A stretch of DNA of 64,000 nt from Rhizobium leguminosarum bv. viciae USDA 2370 (GTDB lineage Bacteria > Pseudomonadota > Alphaproteobacteria > Rhizobiales > Rhizobiaceae), in NCBI RefSeq assembly GCF_002008365.1, contig NZ_MRDL01000032.1:123862-187861 (forward strand). The letters run 5' to 3'. Positions 34,498 to 42,990 of the stretch are shown piece after piece (the first letter of the stretch is position 1; each line of letters opens with the position of its first letter). A program made the translations under genes and the position numbers. Under the pieces are notes generated by a model. That model saw nothing but the letters and a program-made list of their open reading frames with translations. It was not told the DNA's origin and searched no databases.

Positions 34498-35775
34498 CTA
34501 GGCGGCAATACCGAACGTAACAGCCGCAATCATGTCATCTGAAGCGTCCACAATGAAGGCCGCGTAGTGTTTCGAAATCATGGCGGGACTGGTGTCATGG
34601 AGTGCCGCAACCATGGTCACGGGTAGTCCCGCTTTCAGCTGCCGGACAATGGATGTGTGCCGAAGCGCATAGGGGATAGTATGCCCTGGGATGCCCGCCC
34701 GTTTTACGATCTTCTTCCACACCCGATCTATCTCCGAAGCCGACCGCCAAGCCACTCGCGCGCCTGACTGCCAGACCAAGGGCGCGATTTCGACATTCTG
34801 AAGGCGGGTTAGAAGCGGCTCATTCGCTGCGATCGATTCATCGGGTCTGATAATTTCGAAATCTGTCGCCGCCACGATGCGTTTGATCGGCTTGGTTGCC
34901 GATTTCTTCCGCCCCTTGCGGGATGCTGGGACCATCAACACGCAGTCGCTCCCAAGCCCACGCTGTTGGATTCTTGCGTCCGAACCCGTCATGCGCGCCA
35001 ACTGGGAGAATCGCATCCCGGTTGCCGCTAGCGCAGTGAAAAGACGATAGAGATGGCCTTCCCATCCTTCGCTACGATCGACTTCTTTGATCGTCGTCAT
35101 CAGAGTCGTCATTTGCTCCGGCGACAACACTTGGATTTCCCGACTGTTTTCGACGTCATCGCCGGTCTTGAGGCCAATGGTTACTTCGTCCCGCCAATCG
35201 ATCGGAAGCGCTTTCCTGTACTTTTCCCATGCCGCGCGCAATGCGGCCTTCAGGTCAGCACAGAGACGCTTCTTGTTCGCTGGCTTCAATGCCAGACCAT
35301 CCGTGAATTCACGCAAGGTGTCCGCCGTCACCTTTCGCAACATCGTGTCCGCCAGTTCCGCGTCAGAGAGCACGTGCTTCGTCAGGCGGGTGTCGGCGTC
35401 TGACCTAACTTCGCGACCTTTGATATTCGCGTCACGCGCGTTTCGAACAGCGATGTATTCTTCAATCACAAGCCGCACGGTCACAGGGATCGCCGAGCGA
35501 GAGATAGGAACTTTCGCCGCTTCAGCGATCTTTAACGCTGAAGAGGTAGCTTGCGTGAACGTCTGCGTTTCAACGCCAGTTGCGACTGTTTCGAGATCAT
35601 CCGCATTTGCGAACACCGACATCACATAGGGGCGACCGTACCGGACCAGCCATTTCCGAGCTTCCGGCGACCTACGATAGCCAAGGAACACGCCGGGGGC
35701 GATCCTCGCCCATACCGGTTTCTTCGCAATTGGAAGCTTCGACCGCTTCGCTGGCGTGTCAAATTCGAATGCCAT
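34498..35775 (-). CDS. int: Tyrosine-type site-specific integrase
   Basis: 425 residues. The N-terminal part has a DUF4102-like or arm-binding beta region (RSPEARKWLVRYGRPYVMS) and a SAM-like core-binding domain (about 95-195). Catalytic motifs follow: Arg I in AATGMRFSQLARM (R255), IPYALRHTSIVRQL (R372, with Tyr at the place of the first His) and ALHDTSPAMISKHYA (H393, nucleophile Y404). It should recombine the 17-bp core. The start at 35775 removes 55 implausible upstream codons. It sits 136 bp from attR and is read inward, with its own terminator. Confidence 0.92.
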   Translation of the reverse strand: MAFEFDTPAKRSKLPIAKKPVWARIAPGVFLGYRRSPEARKWLVRYGRPYVMSVFANADDLETVATGVETQTFTQATSSALKIAEAAKVPISRSAIPVTVRLVIEEYIAVRNARDANIKGREVRSDADTRLTKHVLSDAELADTMLRKVTADTLREFTDGLALKPANKKRLCADLKAALRAAWEKYRKALPIDWRDEVTIGLKTGDDVENSREIQVLSPEQMTTLMTTIKEVDRSEGWEGHLYRLFTALAATGMRFSQLARMTGSDARIQQRGLGSDCVLMVPASRKGRKKSATKPIKRIVAATDFEIIRPDESIAANEPLLTRLQNVEIAPLVWQSGARVAWRSASEIDRVWKKIVKRAGIPGHTIPYALRHTSIVRQLKAGLPVTMVAALHDTSPAMISKHYAAFIVDASDDMIAAVTFGIAA

Positions 35776-35825
35776 TTTCGTGCCTCTTAGTGACCAAAAG
35801 TGCCCAAAAGCGAGGGCAAGCAACG

Positions 35826-35905
35826 GTGAACAACCATGCTCATTAAAGCACAAATATCCAATAATATCAAATGCTTGAGTGAACACCAATGAACGCCGGT
35901 GAACA
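35826..35905. promoter_or_regulatory. GTGAACA repeats beside attR (possible integrase arm sites)
   Basis: GTGAACA occurs in direct orientation at 35826, 35879 and 35899, the last seven bases before attR, inside the 136-bp interval between the integrase start and the core. These are good candidates for integrase arm-type sites and may overlap the int promoter. Binding is inferred. Confidence 0.4.
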
Positions 35906-37163
35906 ATCAATACGCCTATTGAGCGCGATCGAGGCGACATATTCCCGTGTCGCCCAGCCGCAGCGGATGACGCTGCGCCTGATCGGCTCGGCCTTTGTCG
36001 CCTTCGGCGTCTTCCTTTCCGGCTTCGTGATCGACGAGCCGGCGCCCTATGAACTCTGGATGGCGGGGCTAATCGGCCTCTGGTTCATCCTGGGCTTAAG
36101 GATTTCGCGCGGCGTGGCGCCGCTGCTCGCCCTTTTGCTTACTTTCAATATCGGCGGGATGCTGTCGCTGACGCAGATGAAGGACCTGGCGACCGGGCCG
36201 ATGTATATCGCGGTGTCGACCTTCCTGGCGCTGACGGCAGTCTTCTACGCGGCGATCATCGAGGACAGCCACAAGCGGCTGCCGCTGATCTTCAACGCCT
36301 GGACCTTCGCCGCCGTCGCCACCTCCGCGCTCGGCATACTCGGCTATTTCCAGGCCTTTCCGGGCGCGGAAGTCTTCACGCTCTACGACCGCGCCAAGGG
36401 CGCCTTCCAGGACCCCAACGTCTTCGGCCCCTTCCTGGTGCCGCCATCCCTTTATCTCATCCACGGCATCCTGGCCGGCGACCTGAAGAAATCGCCGCTG
36501 AAGGCCGCGGCCCTGCTCGTGCTTGCGCTCGGCATCTTCCTCTCCTTTTCCCGTGCCGCCTGGGGGCTCTTCGCGCTTGGCGTGGCGCTGCTGATCTTCA
36601 TCATGCTGCTGAAGGAGCGCAGCGGCGCCTTTCGCTTGCGAGTCCTGGTCCTGTCGCTGGCGGCGATCATTCTGTTGGTCGCCTCGCTCTTGGTGGCACT
36701 GCAGATCCCGAAGGTCGCCGAACTGTTTTCGGCGCGCGCCCAGCTGGTGCAGCAATATGACGGCGAACATCTCGGCCGTTTCGAGCGCCACCGGATCGGC
36801 TTCACCATGATGATGGAGCGCCCGTTCGGTATCGGCCCGCTGGTGTTCGGCACGATGTTTCCCGAAGACGAGCACAATATCTGGCTGAAATCGCTGACCA
36901 CCTATGGCTGGCTCGGCTTCGTCAGCTATGTCGGCATGCTTCTCTGGACGCTGGCTCTCGGCTTCCGAAACCTGCTGCTCGACCGGCCGTGGCAGCCCTT
37001 TCTGATGATCGCCTGGATCTCGGTTCTCGGCCATGCGACAATCGGCAACGTCATCGACATCGACCACTGGCGCCATGTCTATCTGCTGCTTGGCACGGTC
37101 TGGGGCTGCGCGGCGCTGGAAGTGCGCCACAAGCGTGAGCGAAGAGTGAGGGGAGCGGTGTGA
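35889..37163 (+). CDS. O-antigen ligase / Wzy-type polysaccharide polymerase
   Basis: About 415-424 residues with ten or more membrane helices. It has a Wzy_C-type core: DRAKGAFQDPNVFGPFLVPP, FLSFSRAAWGLFALGVALLI, a periplasmic loop with RFERHRIGFTMMMERPFGIG and HNIWLKSLTTYGWLGFVSY. It polymerises or ligates lipid-linked glycan in the periplasm. The inherited start is probably the TTG at 35919, once overlapping the sugar-transferase stop. The ATG at 35889 comes from the inserted element and would add ten residues (MNAGEQSIRL). The insertion removes it from its former operon, so its expression now depends on element-borne or local promoters. Confidence 0.85.
   Translation: MNAGEQSIRLLSAIEATYSRVAQPQRMTLRLIGSAFVAFGVFLSGFVIDEPAPYELWMAGLIGLWFILGLRISRGVAPLLALLLTFNIGGMLSLTQMKDLATGPMYIAVSTFLALTAVFYAAIIEDSHKRLPLIFNAWTFAAVATSALGILGYFQAFPGAEVFTLYDRAKGAFQDPNVFGPFLVPPSLYLIHGILAGDLKKSPLKAAALLVLALGIFLSFSRAAWGLFALGVALLIFIMLLKERSGAFRLRVLVLSLAAIILLVASLLVALQIPKVAELFSARAQLVQQYDGEHLGRFERHRIGFTMMMERPFGIGPLVFGTMFPEDEHNIWLKSLTTYGWLGFVSYVGMLLWTLALGFRNLLLDRPWQPFLMIAWISVLGHATIGNVIDIDHWRHVYLLLGTVWGCAALEVRHKRERRVRGAV
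35912..35928. repeat. Right attachment site (attR) core
   Basis: ACGCCTATTGAGCGCGA, identical to attL. It contains the TTG (35919-35921) that was probably the original start of the ligase-like gene. Joining attL and attR would recreate an overlap of that TTG with the TGA of the sugar transferase. Confidence 0.88.
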
Positions 37164-37190
37164 GACCATGCCGCCGACCGCATCGGCTGT

Positions 37191-38027
37191 CTATTTCGTC
37201 GCTCCCGCCGTCAGGCCGGCAATGAACCGTCGCTGGAAAACCAGATAAGTCACGATGAGCGGGAAAATCACGATCACCGCGCCGGCGGTCAAAACCGGCG
37301 TGTTGACGGTATAACGCCCTTGGAAAAACAGCATGCCGAGCGGCAGCGTCCGATAAGCGTCGTCATTGACCAGAATGAACGGAATGAGAAACTCGTTCCA
37401 GGTCCATATGAACAGAAACAGCGCCAGCGTCGACATTGCCGGCACCATGAGGGGGATAACGATCTTGCGCAGGATATAGAAGCGTCCGGCGCCATCGAGA
37501 ACCGCCGCTTCGAGAACTTCTTCCGGCAATTGCTGCATCGCGCTGGCGAGGAAGATCGTTGAGAATGGGATCGACATCGCGATCTGCGGCACAATCAGAG
37601 CCGCATAGGTGTTGATCAGTCCGAGATATCGCATTTCATAATAAAGCGGGATGATGAAGGCTTCCGCCGGCACCATCATGCCGAGGGTCAGGATAGCGAA
37701 CAGCGTACGCCGCAGCGGAAATGACAGGTATGCGAACGCAAAGCCGGTCAGCAGGCCCAAAAAGACGCTTGCAGCGACGACGGGTATGACAACGATGATC
37801 GAATTCCAAAAGTAGATGTTGAAATGTCCGGCATTCCAGGCATCGACGTAATTTTCGAAATGTGGATATGCCGGCAACGCGAATGCACCCTGCAGAACGT
37901 CAGCCTTGCTCTTTATTGAGGTTAGAAGCAGGAGCAGGAAGGGGATGATCGTGACGAAAGCAAGAAGCCAGAGGACAATGCGGAGGAATAGCGGACCGGC
38001 GGAAATGTTAAATGAACGGCCCATCAA
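37191..38027 (-). CDS. Sugar ABC transporter permease, MalG type (CUT1)
   Basis: 278 residues, six membrane helices. The permease coupling motif EAAVLDGAGRFYILRKIVIPLMVPA (split about residue 185-205) contacts the ATPase. MVPAEAFIIPLYYEMRYLGL and the N-terminal RIVLWLLAFVTIIPFLLLLL are typical of the second CUT1 permease. Its start overlaps the stop of the first permease (ATGA). It acts in the inner membrane for uptake of an oligosaccharide or glycoside; the substrate is unknown. Confidence 0.9.
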   Translation of the reverse strand: MMGRSFNISAGPLFLRIVLWLLAFVTIIPFLLLLLTSIKSKADVLQGAFALPAYPHFENYVDAWNAGHFNIYFWNSIIVVIPVVAASVFLGLLTGFAFAYLSFPLRRTLFAILTLGMMVPAEAFIIPLYYEMRYLGLINTYAALIVPQIAMSIPFSTIFLASAMQQLPEEVLEAAVLDGAGRFYILRKIVIPLMVPAMSTLALFLFIWTWNEFLIPFILVNDDAYRTLPLGMLFFQGRYTVNTPVLTAGAVIVIFPLIVTYLVFQRRFIAGLTAGATK

Positions 38028-38917
38028 GCCAATCCTTTATGCTGCGATCCTACAAATCGGTGAATTGCATAGTTGATGACGAATGTGAGTATCGCGCCCA
38101 CAATGGCGATGGCCGCCGCGGCGCCGAACCGATTGAGCTCGAAGCCGAGCTGATACATGTAGATATTCGGCACGAGCGTAGCGTTGGCTGGTCCACCCCG
38201 GGTCATTGTAAAAATCAGGTCGAAGCTTTTGATTGACGCTATGACCGTCAGAAGCAAAACCACCCTTATTTCAGGCAATAGAAGCGGCAGCGTTATCCAG
38301 AAAAAGGTTTTGCGCGCCGAAGCGCCATCGACCTTGGCAGCGTCGAAAAGAGACGGGTCGATGCGCTGAATTCCGGTCAGAAAGATGACCATGCAAAAAC
38401 CGAAGAAATACCATGTGGCAACGATCCCGACCGCGGGGAGCACAAAATTGAAATCGCCCAGCCACGGCAGTGCGAAGGCGCCTAACCCCACCGCTCTCAG
38501 AAACTGATTGAACGGGCCAAATGCAGGATTGTAGAGCCATGCCCAGATGATGCCCAACACGGCAGTCGGCATGATGTAAGGCAGGAACAAGAAGGTCCGC
38601 AGGGCGAGTTGTTCGCGTTGCTTCAGATTCCAGACGCAAGCAGCAAGAGCGATGCCGAGCACAAGCGGCAGGACACAGTAGAAGATCATAAGCTCGGCAT
38701 TGTTACGCAAGGCAATATAAAAACGACTGTCAGAAAAGAGATCGGCGTAATTGCCCAAACCAACCCACTTGGGCATGCTCAGGCCGTCCCAGCTTGTCAG
38801 GCTCAAACCCAAAGCCGCGAGGATCGGTCCAAAGACAAAAGCCGCGTAGAACAGCAATCCAGGCAATAAATAGATAAAATTGGTCTGTTGCGAGCCATCA
38901 AGTGCGGAGCGTTTCAT
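38024..38917 (-). CDS. Sugar ABC transporter permease, MalF type (CUT1)
   Basis: 297 residues from the ATG at 38917, which has GGAG six bases upstream; earlier starts at 38929 and 38977 exist. Six helices, start FIYLLPGLLFYAAFVFGPIL, coupling motif FDAAKVDGASARKTFFWITL, and the FTMTRGGPANAT segment common in MalF-like permeases. It pairs with the MalG-type permease by four-base overlap. The binding-protein gene lies upstream. Confidence 0.9.
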   Translation of the reverse strand: MKRSALDGSQQTNFIYLLPGLLFYAAFVFGPILAALGLSLTSWDGLSMPKWVGLGNYADLFSDSRFYIALRNNAELMIFYCVLPLVLGIALAACVWNLKQREQLALRTFLFLPYIMPTAVLGIIWAWLYNPAFGPFNQFLRAVGLGAFALPWLGDFNFVLPAVGIVATWYFFGFCMVIFLTGIQRIDPSLFDAAKVDGASARKTFFWITLPLLLPEIRVVLLLTVIASIKSFDLIFTMTRGGPANATLVPNIYMYQLGFELNRFGAAAAIAIVGAILTFVINYAIHRFVGSQHKGLA

Positions 38918-39042
38918 CCAGTACTCCATAAAGCCAAAGCTGTGATCATCGCGCAGCAAGCCGATTGCAGTGCTCATTTATTTGGATCGACGAGACTCAG
39001 GCCACGACCGCAAGGGACGGTCGTGACCAGCGCTCGCAGTCT

Positions 39043-40380
39043 TTATTTCTTGTCCTTCAGGTACGCCTGATAATCCTTGTCCATGGCATCGACGAAGGCT
39101 TCGGGCGTGATATTGCCGGACAGAAGAAGCGGCGTGTTGTCGTCGACTGTCTTCAGCATCGTTGGGCTCGACCAATCGGGGTAATGGCCGAGCGCGTCGT
39201 TCGCGTTGAGTGTCTTCCACATTTCGATGCCGGAGCTGAGGAGCGGCGTGAGCTTTGGCTTTGCGTCGGCCGCCAGCGAAGTTGCCGGAAGATAGCCGGC
39301 AGCGGCCCAGGTTTCAGCAGCCTTTTCCGAAACCATATAGTCGATATAGTCGCCTGCCAGGTCCTGCGTTGCCTTGGTTTTGGCAAGGCTCGTTATCGCC
39401 CAGGCAAGATCCACGCCTCCGACACTCAAAGGTTTGGAGATGCCTTTCGGGGCAGGAATGGCCATGAACCCGATATCCGGATTATGTTGCATGTCACCGA
39501 AATACCAGGTCCCGGAGATCAGGAACGCGCCCTGCCCGGAAATGAAAAGCTGGACGGCGTCGTCACCCGAGATGCCCTCGAAACCGGGGAAAAAATAGCC
39601 GCCCTGTGCCCATTGCTGCACGAGTTTTGCGGATTCGATGTTCCCCTTGGTGTTCCAGGAACCGCCCCTGCCGTAGATCAGATCATCAAGTTCGGCGCGA
39701 TTGCTCGCGTCGATATGCGCTTGGTCGATGGCGCCGATCATGTGCAGGGCCAGATGCTCCTTTGCCGAGCCCATCATGAAGGGCGCAACGCCTTTTTCCT
39801 TCAGCTTATCAAGATCGGCCAGAAACTCCTCGAAGGTTTGCGGCAATGCTACTCCCGCATCGTCGAGGATCTTTTTATTGTAAAATAGACCAACGATCTC
39901 GCCGAGCCCTGATATGCCGTAGGTCTTGCCGACCCCGAACTTTCCATCCTCCCAGCGGTCTCGAGCAAGCACTGAATCTGACTGGCGCTTGTCCCAGCTG
40001 TATTTCTTGATGTAGTCGTCAACCGGCAGGAGCAATCCTTGCTTGACCATCGCCCCCATGTCACCGGCACCTTGGTTGACCTTCGTGATGACAGGGCCGT
40101 CACCCGCCGAAACCGCAAGCTTCAGCGTCAGCTTCATGTCATCAAAGGTGCGGGCGGTGCGTTTGATTGTGACGCCGGGATGGGCAGCTTCGAACTCCTT
40201 GTTAAGCAGCTCTATGACCGCACTCTGGCCTTCATAGGTTTGGTCATCCCACACAGCCAGGTCGTCAGCGCGCGCGGCTGCCGAAAGGCCAAAACTCAAA
40301 AGCGCCGCGCCAGCAAGCGCGACAGCTGCTTTCAATCCGTATGCCGGCAGTATGCTGATCGATTTCACGGTTCTTGTCAT
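39043..40380 (-). CDS. Periplasmic sugar-binding protein (CUT1 ABC transporter)
   Basis: 445 residues. A signal peptide (about 38 residues, ends near AAARA/DD) precedes a family 1 solute-binding fold: VWDDQTYEGQSAVIELLNKE, FEAAHPGVTIKRTARTFDDM, YGISGLGEIVGLFYNKKILD, FISGQGAFLISGTWYFGDM and DLAWAITSLAKTKATQDLA. It delivers the sugar to the permeases downstream on the same strand. No ATPase gene accompanies the set, so a shared MsiK/SmoK-like ATPase encoded elsewhere is probable. Confidence 0.92.
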   Translation of the reverse strand: MTRTVKSISILPAYGLKAAVALAGAALLSFGLSAAARADDLAVWDDQTYEGQSAVIELLNKEFEAAHPGVTIKRTARTFDDMKLTLKLAVSAGDGPVITKVNQGAGDMGAMVKQGLLLPVDDYIKKYSWDKRQSDSVLARDRWEDGKFGVGKTYGISGLGEIVGLFYNKKILDDAGVALPQTFEEFLADLDKLKEKGVAPFMMGSAKEHLALHMIGAIDQAHIDASNRAELDDLIYGRGGSWNTKGNIESAKLVQQWAQGGYFFPGFEGISGDDAVQLFISGQGAFLISGTWYFGDMQHNPDIGFMAIPAPKGISKPLSVGGVDLAWAITSLAKTKATQDLAGDYIDYMVSEKAAETWAAAGYLPATSLAADAKPKLTPLLSSGIEMWKTLNANDALGHYPDWSSPTMLKTVDDNTPLLLSGNITPEAFVDAMDKDYQAYLKDKK

Positions 40381-40556
40381 CTGCTCCACCTCATCTGGTT
40401 TATTCTCCACTCCCGCTCAGGCCGTGCGCCAAGCACCGGCCGAACGTTTTCTTCCCCCAGAGCTTTGCCTGGCTGGCGAATCTGAGGTAATCGTCAATGC
40501 ATCCGCACCTCTCGCGACCTAAAATGACAAAGCGCCACGCAGGAGGTGGCAAAGTG

Positions 40557-41171
40557 ATGGACACCAGCTGCTTCATCCGCCCCGCGATTGAAGCGGATAT
40601 CGACGCCTTTTTCGACATCTGCCTGAAAACCGCAAATGGCGGTCATGATGCCAGCACGCTTTATAGCGACCCGCATCTGCCCGGTTACATCTGGTCGGTA
40701 CCCTACCTCAAGTTCGCCAGAGACTTTGCCTTTGTCCTCGTTCAGGACGGCCAGCCGGTTGGCTATGTCGTGGGGGTACCGGACACCGGCGGGTTCGACA
40801 GAGACTTGCAGACAAACTGGTGGCCGTTCGTCCGCCAGCAGCTTGCGGGACTGGCACCCACCCGTCCGCGCGACGCCGACGTGATGGAACGAATTCAAAA
40901 TCCGCGCAGCGGAACGGCGTGGCTTCAAGACCAGTATCCGGCGCATCTTCACATCAACATCCTTCCCGGACTTCAGGCAAGCGGTTGGGGACGCAGGATG
41001 ATCGGCACGGAGCTTCAAGCGCTTCGAAACCGCGGGGTCGGAGCCGTGCATCTCGGGGTCGACCCAAACAACGAACGCGCCAAGGGTTTCTACCGTCACC
41101 TTGGCTTTTCCGAATTCGAGCGCGATGGCTCCGTCGCCTTTGCTATGCGGATTGACCAGGCATTGGGTTGA
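40557..41171 (+). CDS. GNAT family N-acetyltransferase
   Basis: 204 residues with a full GNAT fold: motif near FAFVLVQDGQPVGYVVGVPD, acetyl-CoA loop LQASGWGRRMIGTELQALRN (Q/R-x-x-G-x-G/A type) and LGVDPNNERAKGFYRHLGFS. It is longer than minimal members and has an insert (WWPFVRQQLAGLAPTRPRDA) seen in relatives fused to or associated with glycoside-processing enzymes. AGGAGGTGG before the ATG at 40557 decides the start. It is divergent from the sugar-binding protein (176 bp), so it is likely co-regulated. Substrate unknown. Confidence 0.87.
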   Translation: MDTSCFIRPAIEADIDAFFDICLKTANGGHDASTLYSDPHLPGYIWSVPYLKFARDFAFVLVQDGQPVGYVVGVPDTGGFDRDLQTNWWPFVRQQLAGLAPTRPRDADVMERIQNPRSGTAWLQDQYPAHLHINILPGLQASGWGRRMIGTELQALRNRGVGAVHLGVDPNNERAKGFYRHLGFSEFERDGSVAFAMRIDQALG

Positions 41172-41723
41172 AGTACTTCCTGGTTTCTGCGAGGCACGGC
41201 AAGGCCCTGTCTCGTAGGTATAAGGACCCTTGATTGGAGAAAATCTCACACGCCCAGAGCTGCCTGCTCGCCACAAGGCGAGATCAGCGTACCTATCTGG
41301 ATGAACATCCGCCTGAAGGCGTGGTGCCATAATCGGCAGTAGAACAGGTTGCTCGGCGGAAAGCTGTCCATCAATCGAGGGCTTCATCATGAGCAAATCC
41401 TCGGCAGCCAGGTTCAAGGGGTCGGCGGGGCGCAAAAAGGGAAATAGCCAGGTAAGCCTCGGCCGGTTCCTCTTTGGGCGATCTTGGCGAGCGCACGGCT
41501 GACCAGACGATACGTATGGCGCATACTTCTACTCGACCCTCTTTATTTCATCGCGCATTTTCATCGCACGTTAATCCAAAGCCTACAGCTGGCCTCTCAT
41601 TTGTCAAGGACATAGACAAATTACTTACTTCGATGTATTGAACTCCGGTTGGTCGCGATAGTTGCGAACCCAATATCGTCCCATTAAGTATGCGCTCCGA
41701 ACTAATTGGACTGAGCTAGCCGG
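41172..41723. other. Non-coding interval before the ROK regulator
   Basis: 552 bases with no supported gene; the frames that cross it on the minus strand are extensions of the antisense of the GNAT gene. It presumably contains the promoter of the ROK gene; AT-rich DNA at 41560-41710 is the best place. I see no strong palindrome or repeat. Confidence 0.4.
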
Positions 41724-42905
41724 ATGGCAATGACATCTTCTGTCGCACAGACTCCGATCGCACGAAAAATTTCAACCAATGCCGTCATCCGAACCGTGTT
41801 CGCGAACGGATCGATCTCTCGCGCCGATATTGCCAAGCTGACCGGCTTGTCAAAGCAGACGATTTCCGATGTCGTGCGCGACCTCGAGGATGACGGATGG
41901 CTGAAACCAGTCGGGCAGACTGATGGTCGCCCGGGCCGGAATGCGATCACCTATGAAATCAATGCCAGGGCGGGACTGGCCGTCTCTATCGATCTCGGGA
42001 GCACCAAGATTGCTGCGGCTATTTGCGATCTGTTAGGGAATGTGGTTGCTGAAACCAAAGTATCCACCGATCCGCGCGGCGGAATGCATCTCGTCAATCA
42101 GTTCAGTGATCTTATCGTGGAACTCGCATTTGCGGCCGGGACGACTGCCGACAAACTTCGTCTCGTCGTTCTCGGCAGTCCCGGTGTGCTCGATCCGGCC
42201 ACCGGACATATCAACGTAGCGCCAAGCATCCCCGGCATCGACGCCATAAATCTGCGGCAAGTCTTCAGCGACAGAATGGGGATACCCGTGATCGTTGAAA
42301 ATGACGTCAACCTGGCCGCGCAAGGGGAGAAATGGCGGGGACACGGTGTCGAAACCAGCAATTTTGCTTTCGTTGCTCTCGGCACGGGCGTCGGCATGGG
42401 CATCATCGCCAACGGAACTCTGTTGCGCGGCGCGCGTGGGGCGGCCGGTGAAATCGCCTATCTTCCGATCGGTGGAGATGCTTTTGATCCTGGTGGATTT
42501 ACGCTTGGAACCTTTGAGAGTGCGGTCGGCAGCGTCGCTATGTTGCGCCGCTACGTCGGTTTCGGCGGGCGTAATGCATCCACCGTGGCCGATCTCTTCG
42601 CCGCGTTTAATGCGGGAGAAACAAGCGCCGTGGCCGCAATCGAAGAGACGGCAAGGCTGGTCGCAGTCGCCATTGCTGCGATCGGAGCGGCACTCGATCC
42701 TGAACTGGTAATCACCGGTGGCAGCATCGGCGCAAGACCGGAACTCGTAAACGCCATCCGCGGTTTCCTGCCGCGTTGCACACCTTATCCGCCGCGCATC
42801 GAGATCAGTCGCTTTGGGAACCGGGCCGCCCTCATGGGAGGAATGGGAATCGCGGTCGAGCGCATGCATGACGATCTATTTGGGGTAAAATTGAGGGAAG
42901 TTTGA
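41724..42905 (+). CDS. ROK family transcriptional repressor (XylR/NagC type)
   Basis: 393 residues. An N-terminal winged helix (NAVIRTVFANGSISRADIAK, LTGLSKQTISDVVRDLEDDG) is joined to a sugar-kinase-like ROK domain (AVSIDLGSTKIAAAICDLLG, ENDVNLAAQGE, LGTGVGMGIIANGTLLRGAR, GAAGEIAYLPIGG). The zinc site (H-x-x-C-x-C-G-x-x-G-C) of catalytic ROK kinases and of NagC is missing after GEIAYLPIGG, so this is most likely a pure sensor. It probably represses the nearby sugar transporter in response to the imported sugar or its phosphate (inference from context). Confidence 0.88.
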   Translation: MAMTSSVAQTPIARKISTNAVIRTVFANGSISRADIAKLTGLSKQTISDVVRDLEDDGWLKPVGQTDGRPGRNAITYEINARAGLAVSIDLGSTKIAAAICDLLGNVVAETKVSTDPRGGMHLVNQFSDLIVELAFAAGTTADKLRLVVLGSPGVLDPATGHINVAPSIPGIDAINLRQVFSDRMGIPVIVENDVNLAAQGEKWRGHGVETSNFAFVALGTGVGMGIIANGTLLRGARGAAGEIAYLPIGGDAFDPGGFTLGTFESAVGSVAMLRRYVGFGGRNASTVADLFAAFNAGETSAVAAIEETARLVAVAIAAIGAALDPELVITGGSIGARPELVNAIRGFLPRCTPYPPRIEISRFGNRAALMGGMGIAVERMHDDLFGVKLREV

Positions 42906-42990
42906 AGAGTGTGTCCCTTAGGAAGCGAAACCGGCCAACGTGACAGCGCGGCCACTTGAGAAGCGCTGGAAATGCGCTAGATTTTCGATC

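Larger units (their letters stand above)
25368..35928. mobile_element. Integrated phage-satellite-like element, 10.5 kb
   Basis: Bounded by the 17-bp direct repeat ACGCCTATTGAGCGCGA (25368-25384 and 35912-35928). Within it are a tyrosine integrase next to the right end, an AlpA/Xis-type protein, a primase-SF3 helicase with an adjacent iteron array, terminase large and probable small subunits, and small phage-like and cargo genes. No portal, capsid, protease, tape-measure or lysis gene is recognisable, and every gap is too small to hold one. Size and content match phage satellites (P4 and PICI class) better than a decayed prophage, since the replication, packaging and integration genes all look intact. 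The genes between the repeats are generally AT-richer than the host's. Confidence 0.8.

Noticed and set aside
25368..35928. Interpretation as an integrative conjugative element
   Set aside because: No relaxase, coupling protein or type IV secretion gene; a terminase is present instead.
25368..35928. Interpretation as a simple decayed prophage
   Set aside because: Integrase, primase-helicase and terminase frames are intact with catalytic residues kept, and overlaps between genes are tight. Random decay would not remove every structural gene while keeping these. Not fully excluded.
36096..37169. Open frame of 357 codons on the minus strand
   Set aside because: Antisense of the ligase-like membrane protein; hydrophilic mirror of its helices.
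40494..41435. Open frame of 313 codons on the minus strand across the GNAT gene and the following gap
   Set aside because: No family resemblance or ribosome site; the GNAT frame on the other strand has complete motifs.
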